64,000 bases of DNA from DATEMU01 sp964414585 (GTDB taxonomy: Bacteria; Planctomycetota; Phycisphaerae; UBA1845; UTPLA1): NCBI GenBank assembly GCA_964414585.1, contig CAYPXR010000021.1, positions 1 to 64,000 on the forward strand, written 5' to 3'. The number at the start of each line of letters is the position of its first letter. Within the stretch, counting starts at the first letter, position 1. A model generated the notes under the pieces. That model made no database searches, was not told the origin of the DNA, and was given only the letters and a program-made list of their open reading frames with translations. A program made the position numbers and the translations under genes. Shown one piece after another: positions 8,347 to 16,113 of the stretch.

Positions 8347-9471
8347 TTGATTTACCTCGACTACAACGCCACCACGCCGATCGACCCCGCCGTCGCCGAG
8401 GCGATGCGCCCTTTTATCGAGTCCCAATACGGCAACCCCTCCAGCAGTCATCCACTCGGCCGCGCCGCCCGGGACGCCGTGGAAAAGGCCCGCGGCAGCG
8501 TCGCCGCCTTGATCGGCGCCAGGCCTCATGAAATCATCTTCACCAGCGGCGGAACCGAGGCGAGCAACTATGCCATTAAGGGCGTCGCTCATCGGCGCGA
8601 GTCGCACGGCGGCCATTTCGTCACGACCGTCGTCGAACACCCCGCGACCCTTGAACCGATGCAGGCCCTTGAGCGTGAAGGCTTCTCGCGCACGGAGGTC
8701 GCGGTCGATCACACCGGCTTCGTCGACCCCGACGCCATCCGTCAGGCCATCGGCCCGCACACCATCCTCATCAGCGTTATGCACGCGCAGAACGAGGTCG
8801 GCACGATCGAACCCATAGCCGAGATCGGCCGCATTGCCCGCGAGCGCGGCGTCCTCTTCCACGTCGACGCGGCGCAGTCGATGGGCAAGCTCCCGGTCAA
8901 CGTCGAAGCGATGAACTGCGATCTGCTCTCCGTCGCCGGTCACAAGATGTACGGCCCCAAAGGCGTCGGCGCGCTCTACGTTCGCGAAGGCGTCGACCTC
9001 GAACCGCTCATCCACGGCGCATCGCAGGAGGGCGGCCGCCGCGCCGGCACCGAAAACGTCATCCTCATCGCCGGCCTCGGCAAGGCCGCCGAGCTGTCCC
9101 GCGAACACATTGACCGTGGCACCGTCTGTTCGATTTTGACGCTCCGAGACCACTTTTGGAAACGCCTCTCTGACGCTTTCGGCGACCGCGTTCAACTCAA
9201 TGGCCATCCGACGCAGCGCCTGCCCAACACGCTGAGTGTCAGCTTCCCCAGCCACATCGGCGGCGAAATCCTGGCGAAGGTGCCTGACGTCTGCGCCTCG
9301 ACCGGCGCGGCCTGCCACGCCGGCGACGCCAAGCCTTCGCGCGTCCTCACGGCGATGGGCCATTCCCGTGACCGCGCCGTCGGCACGATCCGTTTTTCCC
9401 TCGGCCACCCCACGACCCGCGACGAGATCGACGCGGTCGTCGATCAACTCATTCAAACTTTCCCGCGTTAA
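8347..9471 (+). CDS. Cysteine desulfurase (NifS/IscS type)
   Basis: A 374-residue aminotransferase class V enzyme that takes sulfur from cysteine as a persulfide for Fe-S clusters or tRNA thiolation. It begins IYLDYNATTPIDPAV, has FTSGGTEASNYAIKG, the HVDAAQ cofactor segment, the Schiff-base lysine in VAGHKMYGPKGVG, and the catalytic cysteine in STGAACHAGDAKPS. The only plausible starts are TTG at 8347 or ATT at 8341, because an in-frame stop lies at 8332. No ATG and no close Shine-Dalgarno are present. It diverges from the NeuB gene with a 71 bp gap. No iscU or iscA follows, so it stands apart from an isc operon. Confidence 0.9.
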   Translation: MIYLDYNATTPIDPAVAEAMRPFIESQYGNPSSSHPLGRAARDAVEKARGSVAALIGARPHEIIFTSGGTEASNYAIKGVAHRRESHGGHFVTTVVEHPATLEPMQALEREGFSRTEVAVDHTGFVDPDAIRQAIGPHTILISVMHAQNEVGTIEPIAEIGRIARERGVLFHVDAAQSMGKLPVNVEAMNCDLLSVAGHKMYGPKGVGALYVREGVDLEPLIHGASQEGGRRAGTENVILIAGLGKAAELSREHIDRGTVCSILTLRDHFWKRLSDAFGDRVQLNGHPTQRLPNTLSVSFPSHIGGEILAKVPDVCASTGAACHAGDAKPSRVLTAMGHSRDRAVGTIRFSLGHPTTRDEIDAVVDQLIQTFPR

Positions 9472-9496
9472 GCAGAATACAAACAGGTGTCAAACC

Positions 9497-9865
9497 ATGA
9501 ACATCAGACGAATCGTTCCTGACATCATGTCCGAGCGTCTGGAAGAAAGCCGCGACTTTTACACGAATCTGTTAGGCCTTAATGTTGCCATGGACATGGG
9601 CTGGATCGTTACGCTGGTTTCGCCGAGCAACCCGACAGCCCAAATCAACCTCGGTCGCCGTGAACCCTCGGCGGAAGCGGCTGGTCCATTGAATACGATC
9701 GGAATTTCCATCGAAGTTGAGGATGTCGACGCGGTCCACGCCAAGGCGGTCGCCCGCGGCGTCACGATCTCTTATCCGCTGAAGGACGAACCCTGGGGCG
9801 TCCGGAGGTTCTTTATGGTTGATCCGAACGGGGTGACGTTAAATGTTATGTGCCATAACAAATAA
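9497..9865 (+). CDS. VOC/glyoxalase-fold protein
   Basis: A 122-residue vicinal-oxygen-chelate domain protein: SRDFYTNLLGLNV at the front and FFMVDPNGVTLNVM at the end, with two betaalphabetabetabeta halves. Family members include glyoxalase I, dioxygenases and bleomycin/fosfomycin resistance proteins; no function is fixed by motif. The start ATG at 9497 lies 25 bp after the desulfurase stop, preceded by a weak AGGTG. Base composition is lower in GC than its left neighbours, as is the following gene. Confidence 0.8.
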   Translation: MNIRRIVPDIMSERLEESRDFYTNLLGLNVAMDMGWIVTLVSPSNPTAQINLGRREPSAEAAGPLNTIGISIEVEDVDAVHAKAVARGVTISYPLKDEPWGVRRFFMVDPNGVTLNVMCHNK

Positions 9866-9875
9866 TCCGCGGCGC

Positions 9876-10433
9876 ATGCGAGTCAATGCAATTGATGTGT
9901 GGTGTTCAGCCGTCTCAAGAGCCGTAAAGGTTCGACGCGGCTGCGCCATTGTCGCTATCGTTCTTTTGTCGTTGGCGAATTTAGACTGCACCAAGAACGA
10001 TCGATCACAGGACGTTCCCGAGAATGACGGAAGAAGAAGCATCAAAGAGTTTGAGGCTGGCGTAAGGTCATATCCATACACAGCTTCACCTGAGCGAAAG
10101 GCGCGTATTGTCGCAGGGTATCCAAAGCTAGAAGTTGGCATGACCAAGGATCGGGTATCAGCCTTAATTGGCGAGCCTGACTACAGCCAGCTTAGTTACG
10201 GGCCGAAGGGGCCCCACATGCGATGGCAAGGCTCTTCTTGGACGTATTGGCTGAGTAAGCAAGACGACGGAGTAAATCTCAACGACCCTGTGGTAACGGT
10301 CTATTTCGGAACGAAAGGCCATGCACACTGGATTGTCTCAAACGTCGAGGGACTGCGTGAGAAAGGGTCGCCGTTTGAAACCGCACCTAACCCGGACTCG
10401 GGGAAATCGACGAACGAGACTTCGCCGCGCTGA
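9876..10433 (+). CDS. Putative lipoprotein with BamE/SmpA-like domain
   Basis: A 185-residue protein from the ATG at 9876 (an earlier ATG at 9843 would overlap the glyoxalase gene). A hydrophobic segment (CAIVAIVLLSLANLDC) ends at a cysteine, so it looks like an exported lipoprotein, though the lipobox is not canonical. The segment KLEVGMTKDRVSALIGEPDY resembles the SmpA/BamE/OmlA motif in which a GMT-V-LLG-P pattern forms the first helix. The remainder is unfamiliar. Codon use is noticeably more AT-rich than the housekeeping genes around it, consistent with acquisition. Confidence 0.65.
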   Translation: MRVNAIDVWCSAVSRAVKVRRGCAIVAIVLLSLANLDCTKNDRSQDVPENDGRRSIKEFEAGVRSYPYTASPERKARIVAGYPKLEVGMTKDRVSALIGEPDYSQLSYGPKGPHMRWQGSSWTYWLSKQDDGVNLNDPVVTVYFGTKGHAHWIVSNVEGLREKGSPFETAPNPDSGKSTNETSPR

Positions 10434-10459
10434 GGGTATTGGCTTTCCACCACCCGCGC

Positions 10460-10696
10460 CTATTCCTGGTCCCAGGCGGCGCCGCTGTCTCGACTGACGG
10501 CCTGCCCCCAGGAGTCATCTTCGGAATCTTGAGAAGCGAGCGCTTCGTAGTATTGCCGTGTCGCGGCTTCCAGATCGCTGATAGACTTTCCGTTAGTCGA
10601 ATCGAATAGGACCACCACCGGTGTGTGCGGAGATGCCGCCAGGGGTTCGTCGGGAACGACGACCGATCCATCGAATTGTGCCCGTATTCCAAACAT
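10460..10696 (-). CDS. Small antitoxin-like protein (AF2212-like), orphan
   Basis: A 78-residue ORF whose N-terminus (IRAQFDGSVVVPDEPLA, then PHTPVVVLF) follows the short beta-strand pattern of AF2212/DUF104-type antitoxins, which normally sit upstream of a PIN-domain toxin. No PIN toxin follows; the next sequence on that strand is the end of a convergent gene. The Shine-Dalgarno is weak. It may be an orphan or decayed toxin-antitoxin half. The assignment rests on a short motif only. Confidence 0.5.
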   Translation of the reverse strand: MFGIRAQFDGSVVVPDEPLAASPHTPVVVLFDSTNGKSISDLEAATRQYYEALASQDSEDDSWGQAVSRDSGAAWDQE

Positions 10697-10812
10697 CTAC
10701 TTTATGGTAGCGACGGAGCCCGAGGCGAACAAGGAATCGTCGCTCACGAACCGGGACAATCCGATAAAATGGCTGGATCGCCATTCATGGTATTGAGGTG
10801 ACACATTGATGA

Positions 10813-11049
10813 GTGATTTCACCGAAAGTCGCCCGCGTCCTGAAGCCCGGCGGCCGGGCCCTGATCGAGGACATCCGCCATCAAAGTGAATACGCCGCGA
10901 CCTTCGCCGAGAACGGCTGCGCGGACATCCAGCCAATCGGCTCGCCCGTGGTCGGCTTGCTCTCCGCCGTCGTGACGATGGGATCGCTTCGGCCGGGGAC
11001 GCTGCTGGAGAGGAAGGGAAGCAACTCGCCTCCAAATTCTAATGGCTAA
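10813..11049 (+). pseudogene. Remnant of a class I methyltransferase (C-terminus)
   Basis: A short frame that opens directly after an in-frame stop and reads VARVLKPGGRALIEDI, then ~45 residues ending MGSLRPGTLLERK. This is the post-motif C-terminal portion of a SAM-dependent methyltransferase, where VLKPGG is the strand following the SAM-binding core. The SAM-binding glycine motif and the N-terminal ~130 residues are missing, so it is a truncated remnant. A near-identical 42-nt piece of its end recurs at 11701-11742. Confidence 0.65.
10958..11000 (+). repeat. Imperfect direct repeat, copy A (methyltransferase end)
   Basis: About 43 nt coding for LSAVVTMGSLRPG at the end of the methyltransferase remnant. 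It matches copy B at 11701-11742 at roughly 37 of 42 positions. The two copies bracket the nucleotidyltransferase pair. Confidence 0.6.
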
Positions 11050-11094
11050 TGTGTGATAAAATCGATATAATAATCGATAGATACAAAGGCCCTG

Positions 11095-11310
11095 TTGATC
11101 CGGAGTCCCGTGGACCAACTTCCAACCATCGACCGTTCAGCGTTTCAACTCGTCTCAATGGACGAGTCGGACGATGCCCCGCAGTATTGGCGAGATCGCA
11201 CGCCGCAGGAGCGGTTGGCGGGCCTCGAAATGCTGCGACAGATCATGTATGGCTACGATCCAGCTACCGAACGACTTCAAAGAATTCTTGAGCTTGCTGA
11301 ACTCGAATGA
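11095..11310 (+). CDS. Small partner protein of a nucleotidyltransferase
   Basis: A 71-residue acidic protein with the pattern typical of short ORFs that precede nucleotidyltransferase genes: a SAFQLVS segment, then YWRDRTPQERLAGLEMLRQIMYGYDPATERLQRILE. Its 3' end overlaps the next gene by ~60 nt in another frame, which implies translational coupling. In related loci the pair behaves as a candidate antitoxin/toxin unit; that role is an inference here. Exact start uncertain, possibly the in-frame ATG at 11158. Confidence 0.7.
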   Translation: MIRSPVDQLPTIDRSAFQLVSMDESDDAPQYWRDRTPQERLAGLEMLRQIMYGYDPATERLQRILELAELE

Positions 11311-11698
11311 GGTCAAGTACCTCTTGATCGGCGGCTACGCAGTCAGTTTTTACGGCTATGTCCGCGCCACCGCGGACATGGACGTCTGGGTGGAGCGATC
11401 TTCGGAAAACGCCGTCCGAGTCGTGCAATCGCTAAAAGAATTTGGATTCACATCCGAAGGCTCGTCGCCCGAGTTTTTTACTCAGAAACGCAAAGTCGCT
11501 CGCATGGGCATTCCGCCCATGCGAATCGAAGTGTTGACAAGCATATCCGGCGTCGATTTCGCGGAATGCTATCCCCGCCGATGTTCGGTCGTGATCGACG
11601 GGGTCAACGTCGATGTCATCAGCGTGAACGATCTCTTGGTCAACAAGAGAGCGTCCAATCGCACCAAGGATTTGGCCGATGTGGAAGAGCTGGAATAG
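11249..11698 (+). CDS. Nucleotidyltransferase-like protein (DUF6036/AbiEii-like)
   Basis: About 149 residues from the ATG at 11249. The core KYLLIGGYAVSFYGYVRATADMDVWV carries the GG...(A)xxxDxDxx pattern of the minimal nucleotidyltransferase fold: glycines for the nucleotide and acidic residues for metal. The rest (DVISVNDLLVNKRASNRTKDLADVEEL) matches the C-terminal KxxxxRxKDxxDxxxL segment of the AbiEii-like/DUF6036 group. Such proteins are often toxins that modify tRNA or protein. It pairs with the overlapping upstream small gene and lies between two methyltransferase fragments. Confidence 0.75.
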   Translation: MATIQLPNDFKEFLSLLNSNEVKYLLIGGYAVSFYGYVRATADMDVWVERSSENAVRVVQSLKEFGFTSEGSSPEFFTQKRKVARMGIPPMRIEVLTSISGVDFAECYPRRCSVVIDGVNVDVISVNDLLVNKRASNRTKDLADVEELE

Positions 11699-11700
11699 CC

Positions 11701-11742
11701 TGCTCTGCGCCGTCGCCACGATGGGATCGCTCTGGCCGGGAC
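11701..11742 (+). repeat. Imperfect direct repeat, copy B (methyltransferase end)
   Basis: Directly after the nucleotidyltransferase stop, ~42 nt code for SLLCAVATMGSLWPG, matching the end of the methyltransferase remnant at 10958-11000. No open frame surrounds it, so it is a second remnant or one side of a duplication around the inserted pair. Confidence 0.6.
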
Positions 11743-11789
11743 GGCGCCGTCCGAGCCACAGTCGCAGCAGCGGATTCAGCGCTCTCCAA

Positions 11790-12236
11790 TCAACACGAGG
11801 GTGAGGAGATCGCCGCCGTTTTCGAGGATGCGTGGGCGTTGATGGCGACGCGGAGCAAATCGCGCCAACTGATGATTCCCACCGGTCGATGATGATCATT
11901 GACGACCGGAAGACACGAGACGGACTGGTTCATGAGCAACTCGGCCGCCTCCGCCACGGACGTCTCCCGGCGAACCGTCACCGGCGTACGAGTCATGATC
12001 TGATGGACCCGCCGCCGCAGCGTCGCGGCATCCTCGACGCGTTCCGAAATTCGACCGACGAACGGGCTGACGTTTTTGAGCAGGTCGCGATCCGAGATCA
12101 CTCCGACCAGGCGCCCTCCATCGGTCACAAGGAGATGATGAAACTTGTGTCGATCAAACAACCTTCGGACCGCCAGTAGTGTGTCATCCATTTTGACGGT
12201 GATGATCTGATCGGTCATGATTTTTTCGACGGTCAT
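11790..12236 (-). CDS. Two-CBS-domain protein
   Basis: A 148-residue protein consisting of two CBS domains: VEKIMTDQIITVKMDDTLLAV...HLLVTDGGRLVGVISDRDLL and HQIMTRTPVTVRRETSVAEAAELL...CLPVVNDHHRPVGIISWRDLL. CBS pairs bind adenosyl ligands and regulate partner enzymes or channels; no partner is adjacent. The ATG at 12236 has a GAGGA Shine-Dalgarno; the open frame continues upstream to 12362 but without a better start. Confidence 0.88.
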   Translation of the reverse strand: MTVEKIMTDQIITVKMDDTLLAVRRLFDRHKFHHLLVTDGGRLVGVISDRDLLKNVSPFVGRISERVEDAATLRRRVHQIMTRTPVTVRRETSVAEAAELLMNQSVSCLPVVNDHHRPVGIISWRDLLRVAINAHASSKTAAISSPSC

Positions 12237-12409
12237 GCCATGGTCCTCGCGGAGCGACCTGCAAATGGGGTCCTGACTGTGTATCGTCCGTTTCGGGGAT
12301 CGCGATTGGCTGAGAAAACGCAGAAGGTGGCAACGGGTCTCAATGGGGTGATAATCGATCATCCCAGTTAGGACCGTTGCTCAATTCAGCCGGTTTCAAG
12401 ACAAGTCCT

Positions 12410-14632
12410 TCACTTCGATCCGGGCCCCACATACTTGACGCCAAGCTGATCGAAAAGAAACGCGAACGTATCCACCGTCTGTTCGATCCGCGCGGAGAGC
12501 GGCGTGCCCATGCCGTGGCCGGTGTTGCCGCTGGTGCGCAGGTAGACCGCCGGTGAGCCGGTCTTGCTCACGGACATGCTCGATTGCGCCGCTTGCAGCC
12601 GCGCCGTCATCTTCCGGCTTTGCATCGGGTCGACCCGCGGATCGTTGGCTCCCGTCAGGAAAAGAATCGCCGGATACTTCGTCCCATCCTTGACGTGGTG
12701 ATAGGGCGAATAGGCATAGAGGGCGTCGAACTGCGCCTTGTCCTTGACCGTGCCGAACTCGGTCACGTTGAACGCGCCGTTCGCGGACAGTTCCACGCGG
12801 AGCATGTCGTAGATGCCGACGGCCGAGACAACCGCCTTGCACAAATCCGGGCGTTGCGTAAACGTCGCGCCCATGAGCAGCCCGCCGTTGGAGCCGCCGA
12901 AGATCGCGAGTTGATCGCGCGTCGTGTAGCCCTTGTCGATCATATACTGGCAGGCCGCCTGAAAATCGTCGAAGACATTCTGCTTTTTGGTCAGGTTGCC
13001 CTCGGTGTGCCATCGCTCGCCGAATTCGCCGCCGCCGCGGATATTGGTAATAACATAAACGCCGCCTTGCTCGCAGAAGAGCACGATCCGCCGCGAAAAG
13101 CCCGGCGTCTCGTTCACACCGTAACCGCCATAGCCCCACACGATGGCCGGCGCCGGCTTGTGCGCTTCAAAATAGTCTCTTCGGGCGACGATGTTCAGCG
13201 GCACCTTCGTGCCATCCTTGCTCCGGGCGAATTCTCTCCGCACGGCCAGGACCGGCATGTTGGGAGGGGTCTCCTGCTTGAGCGCCGTCGGCACGGCAAC
13301 GCCGGGCGAACTGCCCCCGTCGACTTTGAGGGTGTACCAGGCCGGCGGCTTGACGAAACAGTCATTCTGGTAAACGACGGAATCCCCGTCGATCGGCTCG
13401 ATGCCTTCCAGCGTCGATATTCCGAGTGAGTCAACTTTGCCGAGCGGCTTGGCCTTGCCGTCCGCCAACTCAAAAGAACGCAACTCGTTGGGGCCGCCGA
13501 CCTGATAGAGCACCAGAAGGCGGGATTTTGTGGGGTAGATGCCGCTCCGCGTCACGAAGTAGGTCTCGATCGAAGCATCCTTCTGCTCGGGGATGATCTC
13601 CTTCGCATCCGCCAGCGAGGGCTTTTTGTCCCTGCCCAAGGCGAGCCGGAGCACCTTGCCCATGGGGGCGTCTTTGCGGCTGACGAGATAGAGGGCGTCA
13701 TCGTGACCGATCTTGGCCTCGACGATCCGATCCTCCCACTTGGACAGACGGACCCACTCGCCGGACGGCGTGAGAATATCCTGGATAAATTCGCCGCCGT
13801 CTCCGTTTTGAACGTTGGTCAGGGCCCAATGGCCGTCCTGACCGACTTCGACGGCGATCTCGGCGATCTTGGGATAGTCCTTGCCGGTCTGATACGTGTC
13901 CTTGTCGACGGGCGTGCCGAGTTTGTGGAAGTAAAGCTGCGTGTAGAAGTCCATGTCCGCGGCGGGGCGTTCGCCTTCGCGCGGGTATCGCGTGTAGTAA
14001 TAGCCGCCGGAATCCGCCGCCCACGCGAGCGATCCGCCGGCGGTTCCGCCGTTGACGTGGGCGACGCGATCACCGGCGCGCTCCTTGCCGGTCGCGACCT
14101 CGAAGATGCGAGCGTCGCCCGCCTCGCTGCCGCCGGACGAAAGGGAAACGGCGACGTATTTTCCATCGGGCGACGGGACGAACCAATCGAAAGACGTGCC
14201 GCCTTCCTTGTCGAGCTTGTTGGGGTCGATGATGACCCGTTCACTCTTGGTGCTTTCCAGCGACGGCAGGGCGACAATCAGCGGTTGCTGCTTCTCGGGC
14301 ACGGCCTTTGAGGCAAAGTACATCCCCGAGGCATAGTGAATCGTCAGATAGCGCGGGCCGACGGCGTTCTCGAGCTGAGTCACGCGCTCGCGCAGCGCCG
14401 GCACAAATTTGATCTGATCAAGATAGGATCGGGCATAGGTGTTCTCGTCTTCCGACCACTTCTTGACCGTCGGGTCATCCCAATTCTCCAGCCAGCGGTA
14501 ATCGTCCGCGACCTTCACGCCGTGGTACTCGTCGGTGACCGGCTTTTTGGGCGCATCCGGCGGCAGGGCCGGCGCGGCGAGAGCGATGACTGGAATACCA
14601 ACAACGGCAAGGGCGAGAATGATGCGTGACAT
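12410..14632 (-). CDS. Prolyl oligopeptidase family serine peptidase (S9A), secreted
   Basis: A 740-residue protein with an N-terminal signal peptide (IILALAVVGIPVIALAAPA) and the S9A layout: a short N-terminal cap beginning DEYHGVKVADDYRWLE, a seven-bladed propeller, and a C-terminal alpha/beta hydrolase. The catalytic serine is in GGSNGGLLMGA, the aspartate in GANDPRVDPMQS and the histidine in GNTGHGMGTP. It should cleave peptides after proline, outside the cytoplasm. The ATG at 14632 is preceded by a GGAG Shine-Dalgarno; an upstream in-frame start at 14653 is less likely. Confidence 0.92.
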   Translation of the reverse strand: MSRIILALAVVGIPVIALAAPALPPDAPKKPVTDEYHGVKVADDYRWLENWDDPTVKKWSEDENTYARSYLDQIKFVPALRERVTQLENAVGPRYLTIHYASGMYFASKAVPEKQQPLIVALPSLESTKSERVIIDPNKLDKEGGTSFDWFVPSPDGKYVAVSLSSGGSEAGDARIFEVATGKERAGDRVAHVNGGTAGGSLAWAADSGGYYYTRYPREGERPAADMDFYTQLYFHKLGTPVDKDTYQTGKDYPKIAEIAVEVGQDGHWALTNVQNGDGGEFIQDILTPSGEWVRLSKWEDRIVEAKIGHDDALYLVSRKDAPMGKVLRLALGRDKKPSLADAKEIIPEQKDASIETYFVTRSGIYPTKSRLLVLYQVGGPNELRSFELADGKAKPLGKVDSLGISTLEGIEPIDGDSVVYQNDCFVKPPAWYTLKVDGGSSPGVAVPTALKQETPPNMPVLAVRREFARSKDGTKVPLNIVARRDYFEAHKPAPAIVWGYGGYGVNETPGFSRRIVLFCEQGGVYVITNIRGGGEFGERWHTEGNLTKKQNVFDDFQAACQYMIDKGYTTRDQLAIFGGSNGGLLMGATFTQRPDLCKAVVSAVGIYDMLRVELSANGAFNVTEFGTVKDKAQFDALYAYSPYHHVKDGTKYPAILFLTGANDPRVDPMQSRKMTARLQAAQSSMSVSKTGSPAVYLRTSGNTGHGMGTPLSARIEQTVDTFAFLFDQLGVKYVGPGSK

Positions 14633-14708
14633 TTGCAGCTCCTTTTCAGGCACGAAGCATAACGAAACGAAGTCTGTATATCTTCGCAGGGCCGCTGTCT
14701 AACTGCAA

Positions 14709-15680
14709 CTACTCGCCCTCGTGTCCGCCGCCGGCGGGCTTCGGCTTTGCGCCGGTGAGATTGGCCAGACTGAACTCCGGCCAGGGGGCGGGACCGGCGC
14801 CGGGGCGAAGGGAACCGATCGCGGCGGCGAGGACGCGGAGGGGGGCCATCGCCTTCTTGAAGAACGAGATGCGCGGGGCGAGGCCGTTATGACGGAAAAG
14901 CAGGGCGGTCACGTCGTCGTCGTTGAGATTGCCGGGGGCCTTCGCGGCGATTTTCAAAAGGAGTCTTTTGATGAATGCGCTGGGGTCGCTCACGTCGATC
15001 GTGCGAATGATTTCGAGCAGGCCGTCCGTGCCGAGCCACTCGCCTTTTTCATCTTTCGCCTCGATGAGCGAGTCGGTGTAGCAGAGGACCATGTCGCCTT
15101 CCCGAAGGCGCATGCTGAACTGCTCGTATTGCGACATGTCAAGGATGCCGAGCGGTAAATTGGCGGGCCCGCCCAACGGCTTGGCCCCGCCGCGGCTCTT
15201 GCCGGGCTTGGACGCCGTCTGCTCCAGCACCCGCCATTGTCCGGTCTTCGCCTCATAACCGAGCGGCGGGGGATGTCCGGCGTTGCAAAGCGAAAGCTCA
15301 TGCGTCGGGCCGAAAAACGTCGCGGCGACGGCCGTGGCGAAGCGCTGTTCGTGGGCCATGGCGGTGAACTCGTCGTTGAGGGCGCGGACGAAGCGGGTCT
15401 GATCGATGTAATTGACGTAACGGCGCATAAGCGCGCGGAGCTTGCCCGCCGTCTCGCTGACGGCTTCGCCGTGACCGCTGACGTCGGCCACGAGCAGACG
15501 CGTAATCCGCCCGGTCGCGCAGGAAGAGACGTAGTGGATATCGCCGCCGCCGGTCGCCTCGCCGTAGGGGCGGCTATAGACCCAGGCGTCTAGACCGGCC
15601 ATGACGACGCCGCTGTCGGCGGGCTGGTTTCCACCCCAGACTTCCATGCACTGCATGGTTTGAGTATGCGAATCGGGCAT
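14709..15680 (-). CDS. SpoIIE/PP2C-like protein phosphatase (RsbU type)
   Basis: A 323-residue phosphatase with the PP2C/SpoIIE core: GGGDIHYVSS, LLVADVSGHGEAVS (metal Asp in DVSGHG), FFGPTHELSLCNAGHPPPL, LPLGI and MVLCYTDSLIEAKDEKGEWLG, NDDDVTALLFR. Such enzymes dephosphorylate STAS-domain anti-sigma antagonists in partner-switching systems. No sensory domain is present, only a ~30-residue lead. The start at 15680 has a good AGAGGA Shine-Dalgarno. It closes the minus-strand flagellar gene run; the candidate STAS/kinase partners are 28 kb away at 43.4-44.7 kb. Confidence 0.9.
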   Translation of the reverse strand: MPDSHTQTMQCMEVWGGNQPADSGVVMAGLDAWVYSRPYGEATGGGDIHYVSSCATGRITRLLVADVSGHGEAVSETAGKLRALMRRYVNYIDQTRFVRALNDEFTAMAHEQRFATAVAATFFGPTHELSLCNAGHPPPLGYEAKTGQWRVLEQTASKPGKSRGGAKPLGGPANLPLGILDMSQYEQFSMRLREGDMVLCYTDSLIEAKDEKGEWLGTDGLLEIIRTIDVSDPSAFIKRLLLKIAAKAPGNLNDDDVTALLFRHNGLAPRISFFKKAMAPLRVLAAAIGSLRPGAGPAPWPEFSLANLTGAKPKPAGGGHEGE

Positions 15681-15796
15681 GGAATCGGTCCTCTGAAAGC
15701 GGTCGAGGGCATTGTAGGGCAGGAAAAACATGGGTACCTCGCCGGATTGGATGCGGCGAGGGAGGCGTGAGTTACCAGAATTCGTTCAAGAATGAG

Positions 15797-16111
15797 CTAG
15801 GCCGACAGATCGACGTGGGGAACGCCGTCCTGGTCGGTTGTGATGCCGGTCGCCTCGACGGTCGGGTTGGGGGCGACTTCTTCGGGCGGGCTGTCCTGGC
15901 GGCCCTGGCTGCCCATGCCGCCGGAGTCGGTGTGGACTTGCGTATCGGCGTCGGTCGATTCGACTTCGAGGATGGCGTCGGGGCCCGCGCCGATTTGGCG
16001 CGACCGGTCGGTGGACGCGTTCCGGGCCGCGTCCGTCTCGCGCGTCTGCTCCGTCTGGGCCGGGCCGGACTGGAGAATCGAGGCGATCGGACTCGGCGGA
16101 ATGGCGGACAT
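15797..16111 (-). CDS. Small hydrophilic protein downstream of fliA
   Basis: A 104-residue low-complexity protein rich in Ser, Thr, Gln, Asp and Pro, with no membrane segment, ending PHVDLSA. It starts 2 nt after the fliA stop, so it is translated from the flagellar transcript. No known domain was recognised. Being encoded next to the flagellar sigma factor suggests a flagellum-related role, such as a regulatory or structural accessory, but this is context only. Confidence 0.6.
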   Translation of the reverse strand: MSAIPPSPIASILQSGPAQTEQTRETDAARNASTDRSRQIGAGPDAILEVESTDADTQVHTDSGGMGSQGRQDSPPEEVAPNPTVEATGITTDQDGVPHVDLSA

Positions 16112-16113
16112 GC

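Noticed and set aside
8272..9456. 394-residue minus-strand frame opposite the cysteine desulfurase
   Set aside because: The desulfurase motifs on the plus strand are complete; the antisense translation is low-complexity Arg/Asp/Val-rich.
10704..10796. 30-codon plus-strand frame before the methyltransferase remnant
   Set aside because: Too short, no ribosome-binding site, no family; possibly part of the decayed region.
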